From the NCBI RefSeq assembly GCF_029761915.1, contig NZ_CP121695.1:1517501-1581500 (forward strand): DNA of 64,000 nt, in the 5' to 3' direction. The translations under genes and the position numbers were made by a program. Source of the DNA: Bradyrhizobium sp. CB1650 (GTDB lineage: Bacteria; Pseudomonadota; Alphaproteobacteria; Rhizobiales; Xanthobacteraceae). This document shows, one piece after another, positions 34,644-42,990 of the stretch; the stretch's first letter is position 1; every line of letters begins with the position of its first letter. The notes under the pieces were generated by a model that was not told the origin of the DNA, searched no databases, and saw only the letters and a list, made by a program, of their open reading frames with translations.

Positions 34644-34676
34644 ACCTGCCGTCGCCACCGATTCGAGGAATTTCCG

Positions 34677-34952
34677 ATGCGCCTACCGCTCCTGACCATC
34701 GCGGCGATCGCCACGCTACAAGCAGTCGCGCCGGCGAGCGCCCAGACCTACGATCCGCGCTATCCGGTCTGCATGCACGTCTATACCGGCGGCCGGGGCG
34801 GCGGTGGCGACTATTACGATTGTTCCTTCACCTCGCTGCCGCAGTGCCGTGCCACGGCATCGGGTCGCTCCGCGAGCTGCGACCTCAATCCTTACTACGC
34901 GTTCGACGACCCTCCGCCGCCGCCGCGCCGGCGCCACAAGAAGGTGTACTAG
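34677..34952 (+). CDS. DUF3551 small exported protein (copy 1)
   Basis: The 91-residue product has a Sec signal (LLTIAAIATLQAVAPASAQ) and a DUF3551 body with YPVCMHVY, YYDCSFTSLPQCRATASGR and SCDLNPYY. The four Cys probably form two disulfides. A Pro/Arg-rich basic tail (PPPPPRRRHKK) ends it. The family is common in Bradyrhizobium and its role is unknown. GAGGAA lies before the ATG. The next gene is a tandem paralogue. Confidence 0.85.
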   Translation: MRLPLLTIAAIATLQAVAPASAQTYDPRYPVCMHVYTGGRGGGGDYYDCSFTSLPQCRATASGRSASCDLNPYYAFDDPPPPPRRRHKKVY

Positions 34953-35041
34953 CGGCCAGCGCACGCCTTCGGATTGCGCAGGCCAGTTGGTGATGCAGCG
35001 CCGGTGCGCCGCCCGCCTGTGTGTCACCAGAAAGAAGTCTC

Positions 35042-35308
35042 ATGCGTCGCTCATTCGGTTTGATCATGGCCGCCGGTGCCGTGCTGGCGGCCACCAACGC
35101 TCATGCGCAGACCTTTGATCCCCGCTACCCCGTCTGCATGCACGTCTACTCCGGCGGGAGCGGCGGAGGCGGCGAGTGGTATGACTGCTCCTTCACCTCG
35201 TTGCCGCAATGTCGCGCCACCGCTGCCGGCCGCGCCGCGAGCTGCGATCTCAATCCGTATTTTGCCGCCGACGAACCGCCGCGCCGTCGCCCCAAGGCGA
35301 CCAACTAG
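35042..35308 (+). CDS. DUF3551 small exported protein (copy 2)
   Basis: This 88-residue tandem paralogue of the 34677-34952 gene is nearly identical in the core (YPVCMHVYSGG, YDCSFTSLPQCRATAAGRAASCDLNPYF) and has a Sec signal ending AHAQ. The ATG at 35042 opens the signal peptide; a GTG at 35021 is an alternative. Its TAG stop overlaps the stop of a pseudogene on the other strand. Confidence 0.85.
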   Translation: MRRSFGLIMAAGAVLAATNAHAQTFDPRYPVCMHVYSGGSGGGGEWYDCSFTSLPQCRATAAGRAASCDLNPYFAADEPPRRRPKATN

Positions 35309-35529
35309 GCGTCGGAGAGCGCGCTGTCGATCTCGCGATTGAGGAGATCGATGATCTCGCGCGGCGTGTCGCGCGGCGCGCCGACGCCGTAAAAGAAGCT
35401 CGTCTCATCGCCGGGAAGCGCGTCGGCGATTGGCGACGGGTCCGGCAAGATCTCCGAGCGCTCGTGCGTGGTGACGCCGAGCGCCCGCAGCTTGGCGGCT
35501 GGCACGCCGTTCCCGTCGGCTTGGTAAAG
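35305..35529 (-). pseudogene. Fragment of a Bug/TctC-family tripartite tricarboxylate receptor
   Basis: About 70 codons read as an internal part of a TctC-type periplasmic receptor: AAKLRALGVTTHERSEILPD, PIADALPGDETSFFYGVGAP and DTPREIIDLLNREIDSAL. Intact members have about 320 residues. Both the signal-peptide half and the last 40 residues are missing, and the frame ends exactly at the neighbouring DUF3551 stop. It is therefore a remnant, perhaps left by a deletion that placed the DUF3551 pair here. Confidence 0.7.
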
Positions 35530-35637
35530 GATGGCTGCATTTAATCACCAGCTAACCGAGTTTTACCTTGTCTCTTAACACCTGGTCAGGGGCCCACGGG
35601 CTAAGCTGTGGGGAATACGCAGAGACGGCCCGAAAGA

Positions 35638-37452
35638 ATGAACGACATGATCACCGGCGTCATCGAGCAGCCGAAAGCCGCGCGCCCAGTCTCGGCTTCA
35701 AAAATCTGGTTGAAGGCGATCGAGCTCACCGCGCGCATCGAGGCGTTGCCGGGCCGGCTGTTTGCCGACGTGGTGGACGATTGGGCGCGGAGCCAGCCCG
35801 ATCGCGCGGCGCTGGTGATCGAGGACGCAAGTCTCGACTATGCGGGGTTGTCGAGGCGGATCAATCGCTATGCGCGGTGGGCGCGCTCGGTCGGCGTGAG
35901 CAAGGGCGACACCGTCGGCCTGATCATGCCGAATGGTATCGACTACGTCGCGGCCTGGCTCGGCATCAGCCGCGTCGGGGGTGTGGTGGCGCTGATCAAC
36001 ACCAAGCTCGTCGGCCCGTCGCTGGCGCATTGCATCGACGTCGCAAAACCCTCGCACATCATCATCGCGCATGACCTGACCGAGTCGCTGGACGGTGCGG
36101 CGCCGCACCTGAAGACGCGGGCCAAGATCTGGACCCATGGCGACGCCCGCAGCGAGCGCGCCATCGACGTTGCACTCGCAGCGCTCGACGATAGTTCGCT
36201 GTCACAGGAGGAGCGTGGCGTCGTCACCATCGATGATCGCGCGCTGTTGATCTACACCTCCGGCACCACCGGGTTGCCGAAGGCTGCCAGCATCAGCCAT
36301 CGCCGCATCCTCAACTGGGGTTTCTGGTTCGCCGGCCTTGCGGGCGCGACGCCGGAGGACCGGCTCTACGACTGCTTGCCGCTGTTTCATTCGGTCGGCG
36401 GCATCGTTGCGCCCTGCAGCATGCTCGCCGCCGGCGGCTCGGTGGTAATCGCAGAAAAATTCTCGGCGTCGAACTTCTGGCACGACATCGTGCGCCACGA
36501 CTGTACGCTGTTCCAGTATATCGGCGAGCTCTGCCGCTATCTGCTGAAGGCGCCGCCGTCGGAATACGAGAACAGTCATCGCCTGCGGCTGGTCTGCGGC
36601 AATGGTTTGCACGGTGACATCTGGGACGATTTCCAGGCGCGGTTCGCCATTCCCCGCATCCTCGAATTCTATGCCGCGACCGAAGGCAATTTCTCGCTGT
36701 TCAACGTCGAGGGCCAACCGGGCGCGATCGGCCGCATCCCGCCGCTGCTCGCCCATCGCTTTCCCGCAAGTCTCGTCAAGCTCGATCCCGACAGCGGTAT
36801 ACCCTTGCGCGATGAAGAGGGCTTTTGTGTCGCCTGCGCCCGTGGCGAAGCCGGTGAAGCCATTGGCCGCATCGGCACCGCAGATGAAGGCGGCGGCCGC
36901 TTCGAGGGCTACACCGACGCCGGCGAGACCGAGAAGAAGATCCTTCGCGAGGTCTTTGCCAAAGGCGATGCCTGGTTCCGCACGGGCGATCTGATGCGGA
37001 TCGACGACAAGGGCTTCTTCCATTTCGTCGATCGCATCGGCGACACCTTCCGCTGGAAGGGCGAGAACGTCGCGACCTCCGAGGTCAACGACGCCGTGCG
37101 CGATTTCACCGGCGTGGTCGACGCCACCACCTATGGAGTCAGCATTCCCGGTACCGACGGCCGCGCCGGCATGAGCGCGATCGTCGTGAACGAGGGCTTT
37201 GACCTCGCATCGCTGCCTGCGCATCTGGCGCAGCGCCTGCCGGCTTATGCGCGCCCCGTCTTCATCCGCATCTCGCGCGAGCTCGATGCGACCGAGACCT
37301 TCAAGCAGAAGAAGGGTGATCTCGCGCGGGCGGGATTTGATCCCGGCAAGATCTGCGATCCGCTGTACATGGCCGATCCGAAGTCCGGCGGCTATGTCGC
37401 GCTGGATTCCAAGACCTATGCGGGGATCACCGACGGCGCGATCAGGCTGTAA
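35638..37452 (+). CDS. Long-chain acyl-CoA synthetase, FATP/VLACS-like
   Basis: The 604-residue adenylate-forming enzyme has IYTSGTTGLPKAASISHRR (A3, about 205-223), YAATEGNFSLFNV (A5), WFRTGDLMRIDDKGFFHFVDRIGDTFRWKGENVATSEV (A7-A8 region) and TETFKQKKGDLAR (A10 Lys). This is the long-chain-acyl-CoA synthetase group related to fatty-acid transport proteins. The ATG at 35638 is used; a GTG at 35608 is open upstream. It precedes the ACP operon but is separated by 440 bases with an inverted repeat, so it is probably its own unit. Confidence 0.87.
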   Translation: MNDMITGVIEQPKAARPVSASKIWLKAIELTARIEALPGRLFADVVDDWARSQPDRAALVIEDASLDYAGLSRRINRYARWARSVGVSKGDTVGLIMPNGIDYVAAWLGISRVGGVVALINTKLVGPSLAHCIDVAKPSHIIIAHDLTESLDGAAPHLKTRAKIWTHGDARSERAIDVALAALDDSSLSQEERGVVTIDDRALLIYTSGTTGLPKAASISHRRILNWGFWFAGLAGATPEDRLYDCLPLFHSVGGIVAPCSMLAAGGSVVIAEKFSASNFWHDIVRHDCTLFQYIGELCRYLLKAPPSEYENSHRLRLVCGNGLHGDIWDDFQARFAIPRILEFYAATEGNFSLFNVEGQPGAIGRIPPLLAHRFPASLVKLDPDSGIPLRDEEGFCVACARGEAGEAIGRIGTADEGGGRFEGYTDAGETEKKILREVFAKGDAWFRTGDLMRIDDKGFFHFVDRIGDTFRWKGENVATSEVNDAVRDFTGVVDATTYGVSIPGTDGRAGMSAIVVNEGFDLASLPAHLAQRLPAYARPVFIRISRELDATETFKQKKGDLARAGFDPGKICDPLYMADPKSGGYVALDSKTYAGITDGAIRL

Positions 37453-37492
37453 AGAAATGATGGAGCCTCGCCCTCACCACGACGGCGGTGCG

Positions 37493-37650
37493 CTCCCTCC
37501 CCCCTTGCGGGGGAGGGCTGGGGAGGGGGTAGCCCAGCAAAAGGTCTATCCGCCGTCTCGGGCGCAGCAACGCTAATTCGTTTCCACACAGAGAGAGTGT
37601 GCCGTGTGGCACCCCCCTCCCTGCCCCTCCCCCGCAAGGGGGGAGGGAAT
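37493..37650. repeat. Inverted intergenic repeat with CTCCCTCCCCC-type arms
   Basis: CTCCCTCCCCCCTTGCGGGG (left) is inverted to CCCCGCAAGGGGGGAGGGA (right) around about 80 bases. Most of the 440-base gap between the ligase and the ACP gene is this element; the rest (37651-37892) shows no gene. Confidence 0.8.
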
Positions 37651-37892
37651 GAGAGAGCGGTGCCGCCTCACGTCGTCGCGGGGGGGCGTGCTCTTCTCTC
37701 TCCATAACCCTCGCTTCGCTCACCTCGAAGAATCGCGCCGACAGCGCGGCAAATCCGACAGATAGGACCAATTTTATCTGAATTGTCCAAGAGGCCATTT
37801 ACTTCTGTCGGGTAAGCAACGTGAGCCATGGGGAGGCGGTCAAGCAAGAGCCGCCGCAACACGAGCGATCGATCAAAAAAAACGAGCAAGCC

Positions 37893-38138
37893 ATGTCGGT
37901 AAGGTTAAAAGTCATTGAAGCGATCAAGCAGATCGCCAAAGAGCAGCACGTCACGCTTCCCGAGCTCTCGGACGATCTGTCCCTGCACGAGACGGGCTTC
38001 GACTCGCTCGCTTTCGCCATCCTGGTCGCGCGCCTGGAGGACGAGACCGGCGTCGATCCTTTCACCATTTCCGAGGACGCGGCGTTCCCCGCCACGGTGG
38101 GAGATTTCGTGCGAGCCTACGAAAATGTCCCCGCGTGA
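37893..38138 (+). CDS. Acyl carrier protein
   Basis: The 81-residue four-helix acidic carrier has the phosphopantetheine attachment Ser at position 38 (GFDSLAFAIL). It differs from housekeeping AcpP (which has DSL-DTVELVM) and resembles dedicated ACPs of secondary or lipid-modification clusters. A GTG at 37821 would lengthen it by 24 residues with no fold, so ATG 37893 is chosen. Its end overlaps the next gene by 14 bases, so carrier and adenylating enzyme are co-translated. Confidence 0.85.
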   Translation: MSVRLKVIEAIKQIAKEQHVTLPELSDDLSLHETGFDSLAFAILVARLEDETGVDPFTISEDAAFPATVGDFVRAYENVPA

Positions 38139-39507
38139 GATCTTTGCGCTCCGCGACCATCTCGGCGCGGAACTGAAGGGCCGCACTCTCTCGGACGCGC
38201 ACAATGGCGTGTCGCTGACGGATATCCTGTCGCAGACGGTTTTGGGCGGCCGCCTGCGCGAACTGTCTGGTCGTGCGGTCCTGCTCAAACTGTCTGATCA
38301 GCTCCGGTCGGGCCTTGCCATGGTCGAACTCGACGGCGTCGCCCGCCGCATGCTGCTGTGCCCACCGGACCTCAATCCGGCGCATCTCGACGCGTTGATC
38401 GCCGATGCCGGGATCGATGCTGTCGTCACCGACGAGCCGGCGCGCTGGACCGACAGCGGCGTCGCGCTGATCGTCACCGCGGAACTGCCGCTCGCCTCGA
38501 CCACGCCGGCGCAGACCGAACGCGCCACCGAATGGCTGATGCTCACCTCCGGAACATCGGGTGTGCCGAAGATCGTCGGTCATACGCTGGAGGCGCTGAC
38601 GGGCGCGATCGTCGCCGAAGGCCCTGCGAGCGGACCCGCGCCGGTGTGGGCCACGTTCTACGACATTCGCCGCTATGGCGGCCTGCAGATCTTCCTCCGC
38701 GCCATCCTGTCCGGCGGCTCGATGGTGCTGTCGGACCCGCACGAGGCGCTCGCCGATCATGTCGCGCGGCTGAATGCGTGCGCGGTCTCCCACATCTCCG
38801 GTACGCCCTCGCATTGGCGCAAGCTGCTGATGAGCGGCTCTGCGGCGGAGTTCGCGCCGCGCTACGTTCGCCTCTCCGGCGAGATCGCGGACCAGGCGGT
38901 GCTGGACGGATTGAAGGTCGCGTTTCCGCGCGCCTCGGTCGGCCATGCCTATGCCTCGACCGAAGCCGGCGTCGGCTTTGCCGTCAACGACGGCCTCGAA
39001 GGCTTTCCGGCCGACTATCTCGGCAACCGCAACGGCGTCGAGATGAAGGTCGTCGACGGCTCGCTGCGCATCCGCTCGACGCGCACTGCCCACGCCTATA
39101 TCGGCCGCAACGCGACGGCACTCACGGACGATGACGGATTTGTCGACAGCGGCGACATGGTCGAGCTGCGCGGCGACCGCTATTATTTCGTCGGCCGCCG
39201 TGGCGGCATCATCAACATCGGCGGGCTGAAGGTTCATCCCGAGGAGATCGAGGCGGTCATCAACCGTCATCCCGACGTGCGGATGTCGCGGGCCAAATCG
39301 CGGCGCAGCCCGATCACCGGCGGCATCGTGGTTGCCGACGTGATCCTCGCCGACGGCACCGACCCGGCGCGGGCGAAGGAGATTCGCGATCGGATCCTGG
39401 ATCAGTGTCGCTCGCAGCTCGCCTCGCACAAGGTGCCGGCGGTGATCCGCTTCGTCGAGGCGCTAGACGTCACGCCGGCCGGCAAACTGGCGCGCACCGA
39501 TGCGTAA
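38125..39507 (+). CDS. Compact AMP-dependent synthetase/ligase, probable acyl-ACP loading enzyme
   Basis: The 460-residue adenylate-forming enzyme is shorter than the usual 500-560. It has LTSGTSGVPKIVGHT (A3), YASTEAGVGF (A5), FVDSGDMVELRGDRYYFVGRRGGIINIGGLKVHPEEIEAVI (A7-A8 region) and TPAGKLART (A10 Lys near the end). It overlaps the ACP gene by 14 bases and the reductase by 8, so loading of the partner ACP is more likely than CoA ligation. The acid is unknown. Confidence 0.82.
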   Translation: MSPREIFALRDHLGAELKGRTLSDAHNGVSLTDILSQTVLGGRLRELSGRAVLLKLSDQLRSGLAMVELDGVARRMLLCPPDLNPAHLDALIADAGIDAVVTDEPARWTDSGVALIVTAELPLASTTPAQTERATEWLMLTSGTSGVPKIVGHTLEALTGAIVAEGPASGPAPVWATFYDIRRYGGLQIFLRAILSGGSMVLSDPHEALADHVARLNACAVSHISGTPSHWRKLLMSGSAAEFAPRYVRLSGEIADQAVLDGLKVAFPRASVGHAYASTEAGVGFAVNDGLEGFPADYLGNRNGVEMKVVDGSLRIRSTRTAHAYIGRNATALTDDDGFVDSGDMVELRGDRYYFVGRRGGIINIGGLKVHPEEIEAVINRHPDVRMSRAKSRRSPITGGIVVADVILADGTDPARAKEIRDRILDQCRSQLASHKVPAVIRFVEALDVTPAGKLARTDA

Positions 39508-40222
39508 TGTCCTTGTTACCGGCGGCAGCCGCGGCATCGGCCTTGCCATCGCAAGACGCCTGGTCGGCGCTGGCTACAACGTGGTCGCGGCCGCGCGGCG
39601 CGAGAGCGAGGAGCTCAGGGCCGCGATCTCCGAGTCCGAAGGCCGCCTGCATTTCCGCGCCTGCGATCTTGCCGTGATCGATGCGATCCCGGCCTTTGCA
39701 AAGCTCGTGCGCGACGAGTTCGGTGCGATCTACGGTCTCGTCAACAATGCCGGCCTCGGCACCGAAGGCCTGCTCGCGACCATGCACAATTCCGAGATCG
39801 AAGCGCTGGTGCAGCTCAACGTGCTGTCGCCGATCATCCTGACCAAATACGTCGCGCGCCAGATGATGGCCGACGGTGCGGGGCGCATCATCAACATCTC
39901 CTCCATCATCGCCACCACCGGTTATAACGGCCTGTCGGTCTACGGCGCGACCAAGGCCGCGGCCACCGGGTTCACCCGTTCACTTGCGCGCGAGGTGGGC
40001 AAGCTCGGCATCACCGTCAACGCGATCGCGCCCGGCTTCATCGACACCGAGCTCACGCACAATCTTTCCGACGAGGGACGCAAACGCATCGCCGGGCGCA
40101 GCGCGTTGCGGCGCCTGCCGGAGACAGACGACGTCGCGCGCATGGTGGAATATCTGCTCGGCGAGGGCGGCCGCAACGTGACCGGTACCGTCTTCACGGT
40201 CGACGCGGGGAATACGGCCTAA
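39500..40222 (+). CDS. FabG-like 3-oxoacyl reductase (SDR)
   Basis: The 240-residue classical SDR has TGGSRGIG (7-14), NNAG (about 83-86), INISSIIATTGYNGLSVYGATKAA with Ser, Tyr and Lys of the catalytic tetrad, and ends TGTVFTVDAG. It is the third gene of the overlapping ACP - adenylase - reductase operon, and so it probably reduces a beta-keto group on the ACP-bound acyl chain. No ketosynthase is near, so chain extension would need one from elsewhere. Confidence 0.87.
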   Translation: MRNVLVTGGSRGIGLAIARRLVGAGYNVVAAARRESEELRAAISESEGRLHFRACDLAVIDAIPAFAKLVRDEFGAIYGLVNNAGLGTEGLLATMHNSEIEALVQLNVLSPIILTKYVARQMMADGAGRIINISSIIATTGYNGLSVYGATKAAATGFTRSLAREVGKLGITVNAIAPGFIDTELTHNLSDEGRKRIAGRSALRRLPETDDVARMVEYLLGEGGRNVTGTVFTVDAGNTA

Positions 40223-40244
40223 GCGGAACTCGGCCTTTCGCAAC

Positions 40245-40263
40245 TTGAGTTGATCCGACTCAA
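40245..40263. promoter_or_regulatory. Short palindrome TTGAGT-N7-ACTCAA
   Basis: Six-base arms lie 23 bases after the reductase stop codon and about 88 bases before the small ORF at 40351. It could be an operator or part of the 3' region of the operon. It is not a FixK box (TTGAT-N4-ATCAA). Confidence 0.25.
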
Positions 40264-40350
40264 TTTCATTTCCTTGCATTTGGTCGTAGGATGCTTCGCA
40301 ATCGATTGGGTTACGTCAATCGATCTGCCCTAATCGACAGGGAGCAGTTC

Positions 40351-40551
40351 ATGACCGCTGCGAACCAGGGCCGGACATCGGCAGAGCCGTCACGCGCAAA
40401 GCCGGGCGAGATCAACTGCCAGCCGATGTCAAATCAGAATTCCGGTGATCACGGTCACGAAATGTACCCGCAGCAGTTCGTCCGGCTCGTGGGCTGCCAC
40501 GAGGTGCCGGAATCCGCGCTGCGCGGGCTGCAGGACGAGAAGCTGCATTGA
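40351..40551 (+). CDS. Hypothetical small protein (66 aa)
   Basis: The reading frame begins at an ATG with AGGGAG eight bases upstream. The product is polar, with a C-terminal EMYPQQFVRLVGCHEVPESALRGLQ segment and no membrane span. I recognise no domain. It stands alone after the reductase gene and before a Rhizobiales-type repeat. Confidence 0.5.
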   Translation: MTAANQGRTSAEPSRAKPGEINCQPMSNQNSGDHGHEMYPQQFVRLVGCHEVPESALRGLQDEKLH

Positions 40552-40552
40552 A

Positions 40553-40681
40553 GCGCGTTGAGATTGGGATGAATCATCATCGCGCTTTAGCTTACTGTTT
40601 GAACATGATCTCCGCGCAAACGCGTTCCGCGTTTGTCGCGAGGGAAAACCGCTGCGCACTTTTCCGGATCATGCTCCAGCC
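40553..40681. repeat. Rhizobiales-type intergenic repeat with GATCATGCTC end
   Basis: TTTGAACATGATCTCCGCGC, GGAAAACCGCTGCGCACTTT and CCGGATCATGCTC are characteristic of an intergenic element abundant in Bradyrhizobium and relatives. The pair ATGATC / GATCAT forms the ends of a hairpin. It fills the gap between the small ORF and the next gene. Confidence 0.7.
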
Positions 40682-40692
40682 CGCGCCGGCGC

Positions 40693-41079
40693 TCATGTCC
40701 GGTGCTTCGGCAGGTCGATCCGTTCGAATGAGAATTCCGGCGGGCCCTCGGTGAGGCGGCGAATGCGGCGCTCGCGCTCGTCTGCCGGCAGCGCGGGATC
40801 GAGCAGGCGATCGATCTCGTGCACCGCGAGCTCCTCGATTTTGGCGAAATCAGATTCGATCGTTGTGCGGGGCGGCGGCACCGCGGGCGCATGCCTCAGG
40901 CCGAGTTCGACCAGCCGGCAGATCGCATCCGAGCGCACCAACTGATGGGCCTCAGCCCAGGCATCGACGGCTGCGGTCAAGTCTTCCGGCATCTTCGCCG
41001 CGCTGATCGCGTCGCGCCCCGTATGCTGGTGCACCGGAGGGGCGGAGTCCTCGTTGCCGATGTCAGACACCTCGATCAT
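40693..41079 (-). CDS. Hypothetical protein with ribbon-helix-helix-like segment
   Basis: The 128-residue product contains MPEDLTAAVDAWAEAHQLVRSDAICRLVELGL (about 31-62), which resembles the RHH/CopG DNA-binding pattern (MP--L---VD-WA------RSDAI--LVE-GL), followed by a charged tail with a predicted helical hairpin (DERERRIRRLTEG). ATG 41079 follows AAGGGG; an upstream frame from 41205 adds 42 residues. It may be a small regulator; the target is unknown. Confidence 0.65.
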   Translation of the reverse strand: MIEVSDIGNEDSAPPVHQHTGRDAISAAKMPEDLTAAVDAWAEAHQLVRSDAICRLVELGLRHAPAVPPPRTTIESDFAKIEELAVHEIDRLLDPALPADERERRIRRLTEGPPEFSFERIDLPKHRT

Positions 41080-41301
41080 CCCGAACGACCCCTTCACATG
41101 ATCGAATAGTAGGCAAAGCCTCGGCCCGGCCGTTTGATGCCGATCAATGACGGCTGCGGCAATGCAGCGCGGCGCGATCTTGTTGTTCGGGCCTGACTCA
41201 GCCAATGATCGGGCATTCTAGGGGCGCCGACTGGCGAACCCGGATCGATCCTGCCACGTATCTCTCTCGGACGTCCTTCTTAGACCGGTCGGCATCACGC
41301 G

Positions 41302-42447
41302 ATGATATCAGGCGATTCATTCTACGGCAGCATCCGCGTCTTCCGCGGCTTCACCAGCCTGATGGACCCCGCCCTCTATGCACCGCTGCCGGACGACTGG
41401 AGCGTCGGTGTCGCCGACATCGTCGAGTCCACCAAGGCGATCGCGGCGCAACGCTACAAGGCGGTCAACATGGCCGGTGCCGCGGTGATCGCGTCGGTGA
41501 CCAATGCGCTGGAGGGGCGGGAATTCCCCTTCGTGTTCGGCGGCGACGGCGCGAGCTTCGCGGTCGCGCCATCTGATCTCGACCGCGCCCGCGAGGCGCT
41601 GGCAGCGACCGCGACGTGGGTGCGGGAGGATCTCGATCTGAGAATGCGCGTCGCGCTGGTGCCGGTGAGCGCCATTCGCGCGCAAGGTCTCGATGTCCGC
41701 GTTGCGCGCTTCGGCCCATCGGCGAATCTGTCCTATGCGATGTTCTCCGGCGGCGGTTTGGGGTGGGCCGAAGCCGCGATGAAGCGCGGCGAGTTCGCGG
41801 TCGCCGCGGCGCCGGCCGGCACGCAGCCAGATCTTTCCGGCCTGTCCTGCCGCTTCGAGGAGATTCCGGCCTCGCGCGGCCTGATCCTGTCGGTGCTGGT
41901 GGTGCCAGCGCGCAGCGCCGACCCCAAAGCCTTTCGCAAGGTGATCGAGGATGTGATCCACCTCGTCGAGCGCAGTCCGGATGCCGGCCGCCCCGTGCCG
42001 CCGCAGGGGCCGCCGCTGAAATGGCCGCCGCAGGGGCTGGACTACGAAGCGCGGGCCGCGCGCGGCGGGCCGCTGTTCAAGCGCCGCGCCGGCGTGCTCA
42101 TGTACACGCTGTTCGCTTATCTGATCATGCGCTTCGACATCAAGGTCGGCGGCTTCGTGCCGAAGCTCTACAGGCAACAGGTGGTCGAGAACTCAGACTT
42201 CCGCAAATTTGACGATGGGCTGCGCATGATCCTCGACTGCACGCCGGAGCTCGAGCGCGCACTCAGCGAGCGTCTTGCGGCCGGCGCGCGCGATGGGGTC
42301 GTGCGCTATGGGCTCTACCGGCAGGACGCGGCGATGATGACCTGCTTCACGCCGTCGGCGCTGCGCAGCGATCACGTGCACTTCATCGACGGCGCGCGCG
42401 GCGGCTACGCGTCGGCGGCAACGGCGCTGAAGGCGATGATGGTGTGA
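41302..42447 (+). CDS. DUF3095 domain-containing protein (class III cyclase-like)
   Basis: The 381-residue protein matches DUF3095: an N-terminal cyclase-like half with VGVADIVESTKAIAAQRYKAVNMAGAAVIASVTNAL (about 36-71) and FPFVFGGDGASFAV, which places Asp residues where class III adenylyl cyclases bind metal, and a C-terminal half of unknown fold. Whether it makes cyclic nucleotides is unknown. The start is divergent from the RHH-like gene by 222 bases. It is followed 5 bases later by a convergent DUF2147 gene. Confidence 0.82.
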   Translation: MISGDSFYGSIRVFRGFTSLMDPALYAPLPDDWSVGVADIVESTKAIAAQRYKAVNMAGAAVIASVTNALEGREFPFVFGGDGASFAVAPSDLDRAREALAATATWVREDLDLRMRVALVPVSAIRAQGLDVRVARFGPSANLSYAMFSGGGLGWAEAAMKRGEFAVAAAPAGTQPDLSGLSCRFEEIPASRGLILSVLVVPARSADPKAFRKVIEDVIHLVERSPDAGRPVPPQGPPLKWPPQGLDYEARAARGGPLFKRRAGVLMYTLFAYLIMRFDIKVGGFVPKLYRQQVVENSDFRKFDDGLRMILDCTPELERALSERLAAGARDGVVRYGLYRQDAAMMTCFTPSALRSDHVHFIDGARGGYASAATALKAMMV

Positions 42448-42452
42448 GCGAG

Positions 42453-42893
42453 CTAGTGCCCGACCCGGCTCCAGGTCTCGCCGCCGCAGAGCGCGCCGAC
42501 ACAGCCTTCGACCCGCAAGTTTTCCGCGCCGGTCACCGTGATGCTGCTGGCATACGTGCTGCCATCGTCGGCATTGTAGATATGGCCCGACCATTTGTTC
42601 GGACCTGCGGGCTGCATGCCGCTGAACAGCGGCAAGCCGATGATCGGGCGCCGGGCGAGCGCGGGATTGGGATTCTTGCTGTCGGTGGCGGGCTGGCCGG
42701 TCGCGGTGTCGTAGGGCTCCCGCAGCCAGACGATGACGCCGCAGATGCCGCCGCCGCATTTGCTGACCTTCACGCGCGCATCGCCCGCCTGGGTCAGCCA
42801 GGTCCCGCTCGCGTCAGCGCTCTGCGCATGGGCGGCGGTCGCACCACACAGCGCAGTCAAAAGAATAGTGAAAACGGCGAATCTGTTGAACAT
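42453..42893 (-). CDS. DUF2147 domain-containing exported protein
   Basis: The 146-residue product has a Sec signal (FAVFTILLTALCGATAAHA) and a DUF2147 beta-barrel-like body with GTWLTQAGDARVKVSKCG, GVIVWLREPYD, NKWSGHIYNADDGSTYASS and GCVGALCGGETWSR. Periplasmic members of this family are small and of unknown function. The ATG at 42893 opens the signal peptide; the frame continues 10 residues upstream. Confidence 0.85.
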   Translation of the reverse strand: MFNRFAVFTILLTALCGATAAHAQSADASGTWLTQAGDARVKVSKCGGGICGVIVWLREPYDTATGQPATDSKNPNPALARRPIIGLPLFSGMQPAGPNKWSGHIYNADDGSTYASSITVTGAENLRVEGCVGALCGGETWSRVGH

Positions 42894-42990
42894 GGAGAGC
42901 CCCGAAAATGGAGGCGCCTCCATACCAGCAAATCACGATAGTGCAACGCCAGGCGGAATCACATTCCTGCGTTGAATTGCCCCAGCGAGA

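Noticed and set aside
40245..40263. FixK/FNR box
   Set aside because: The arms are TTGAGT/ACTCAA with 7 bases between, not TTGAT-N4-ATCAA.
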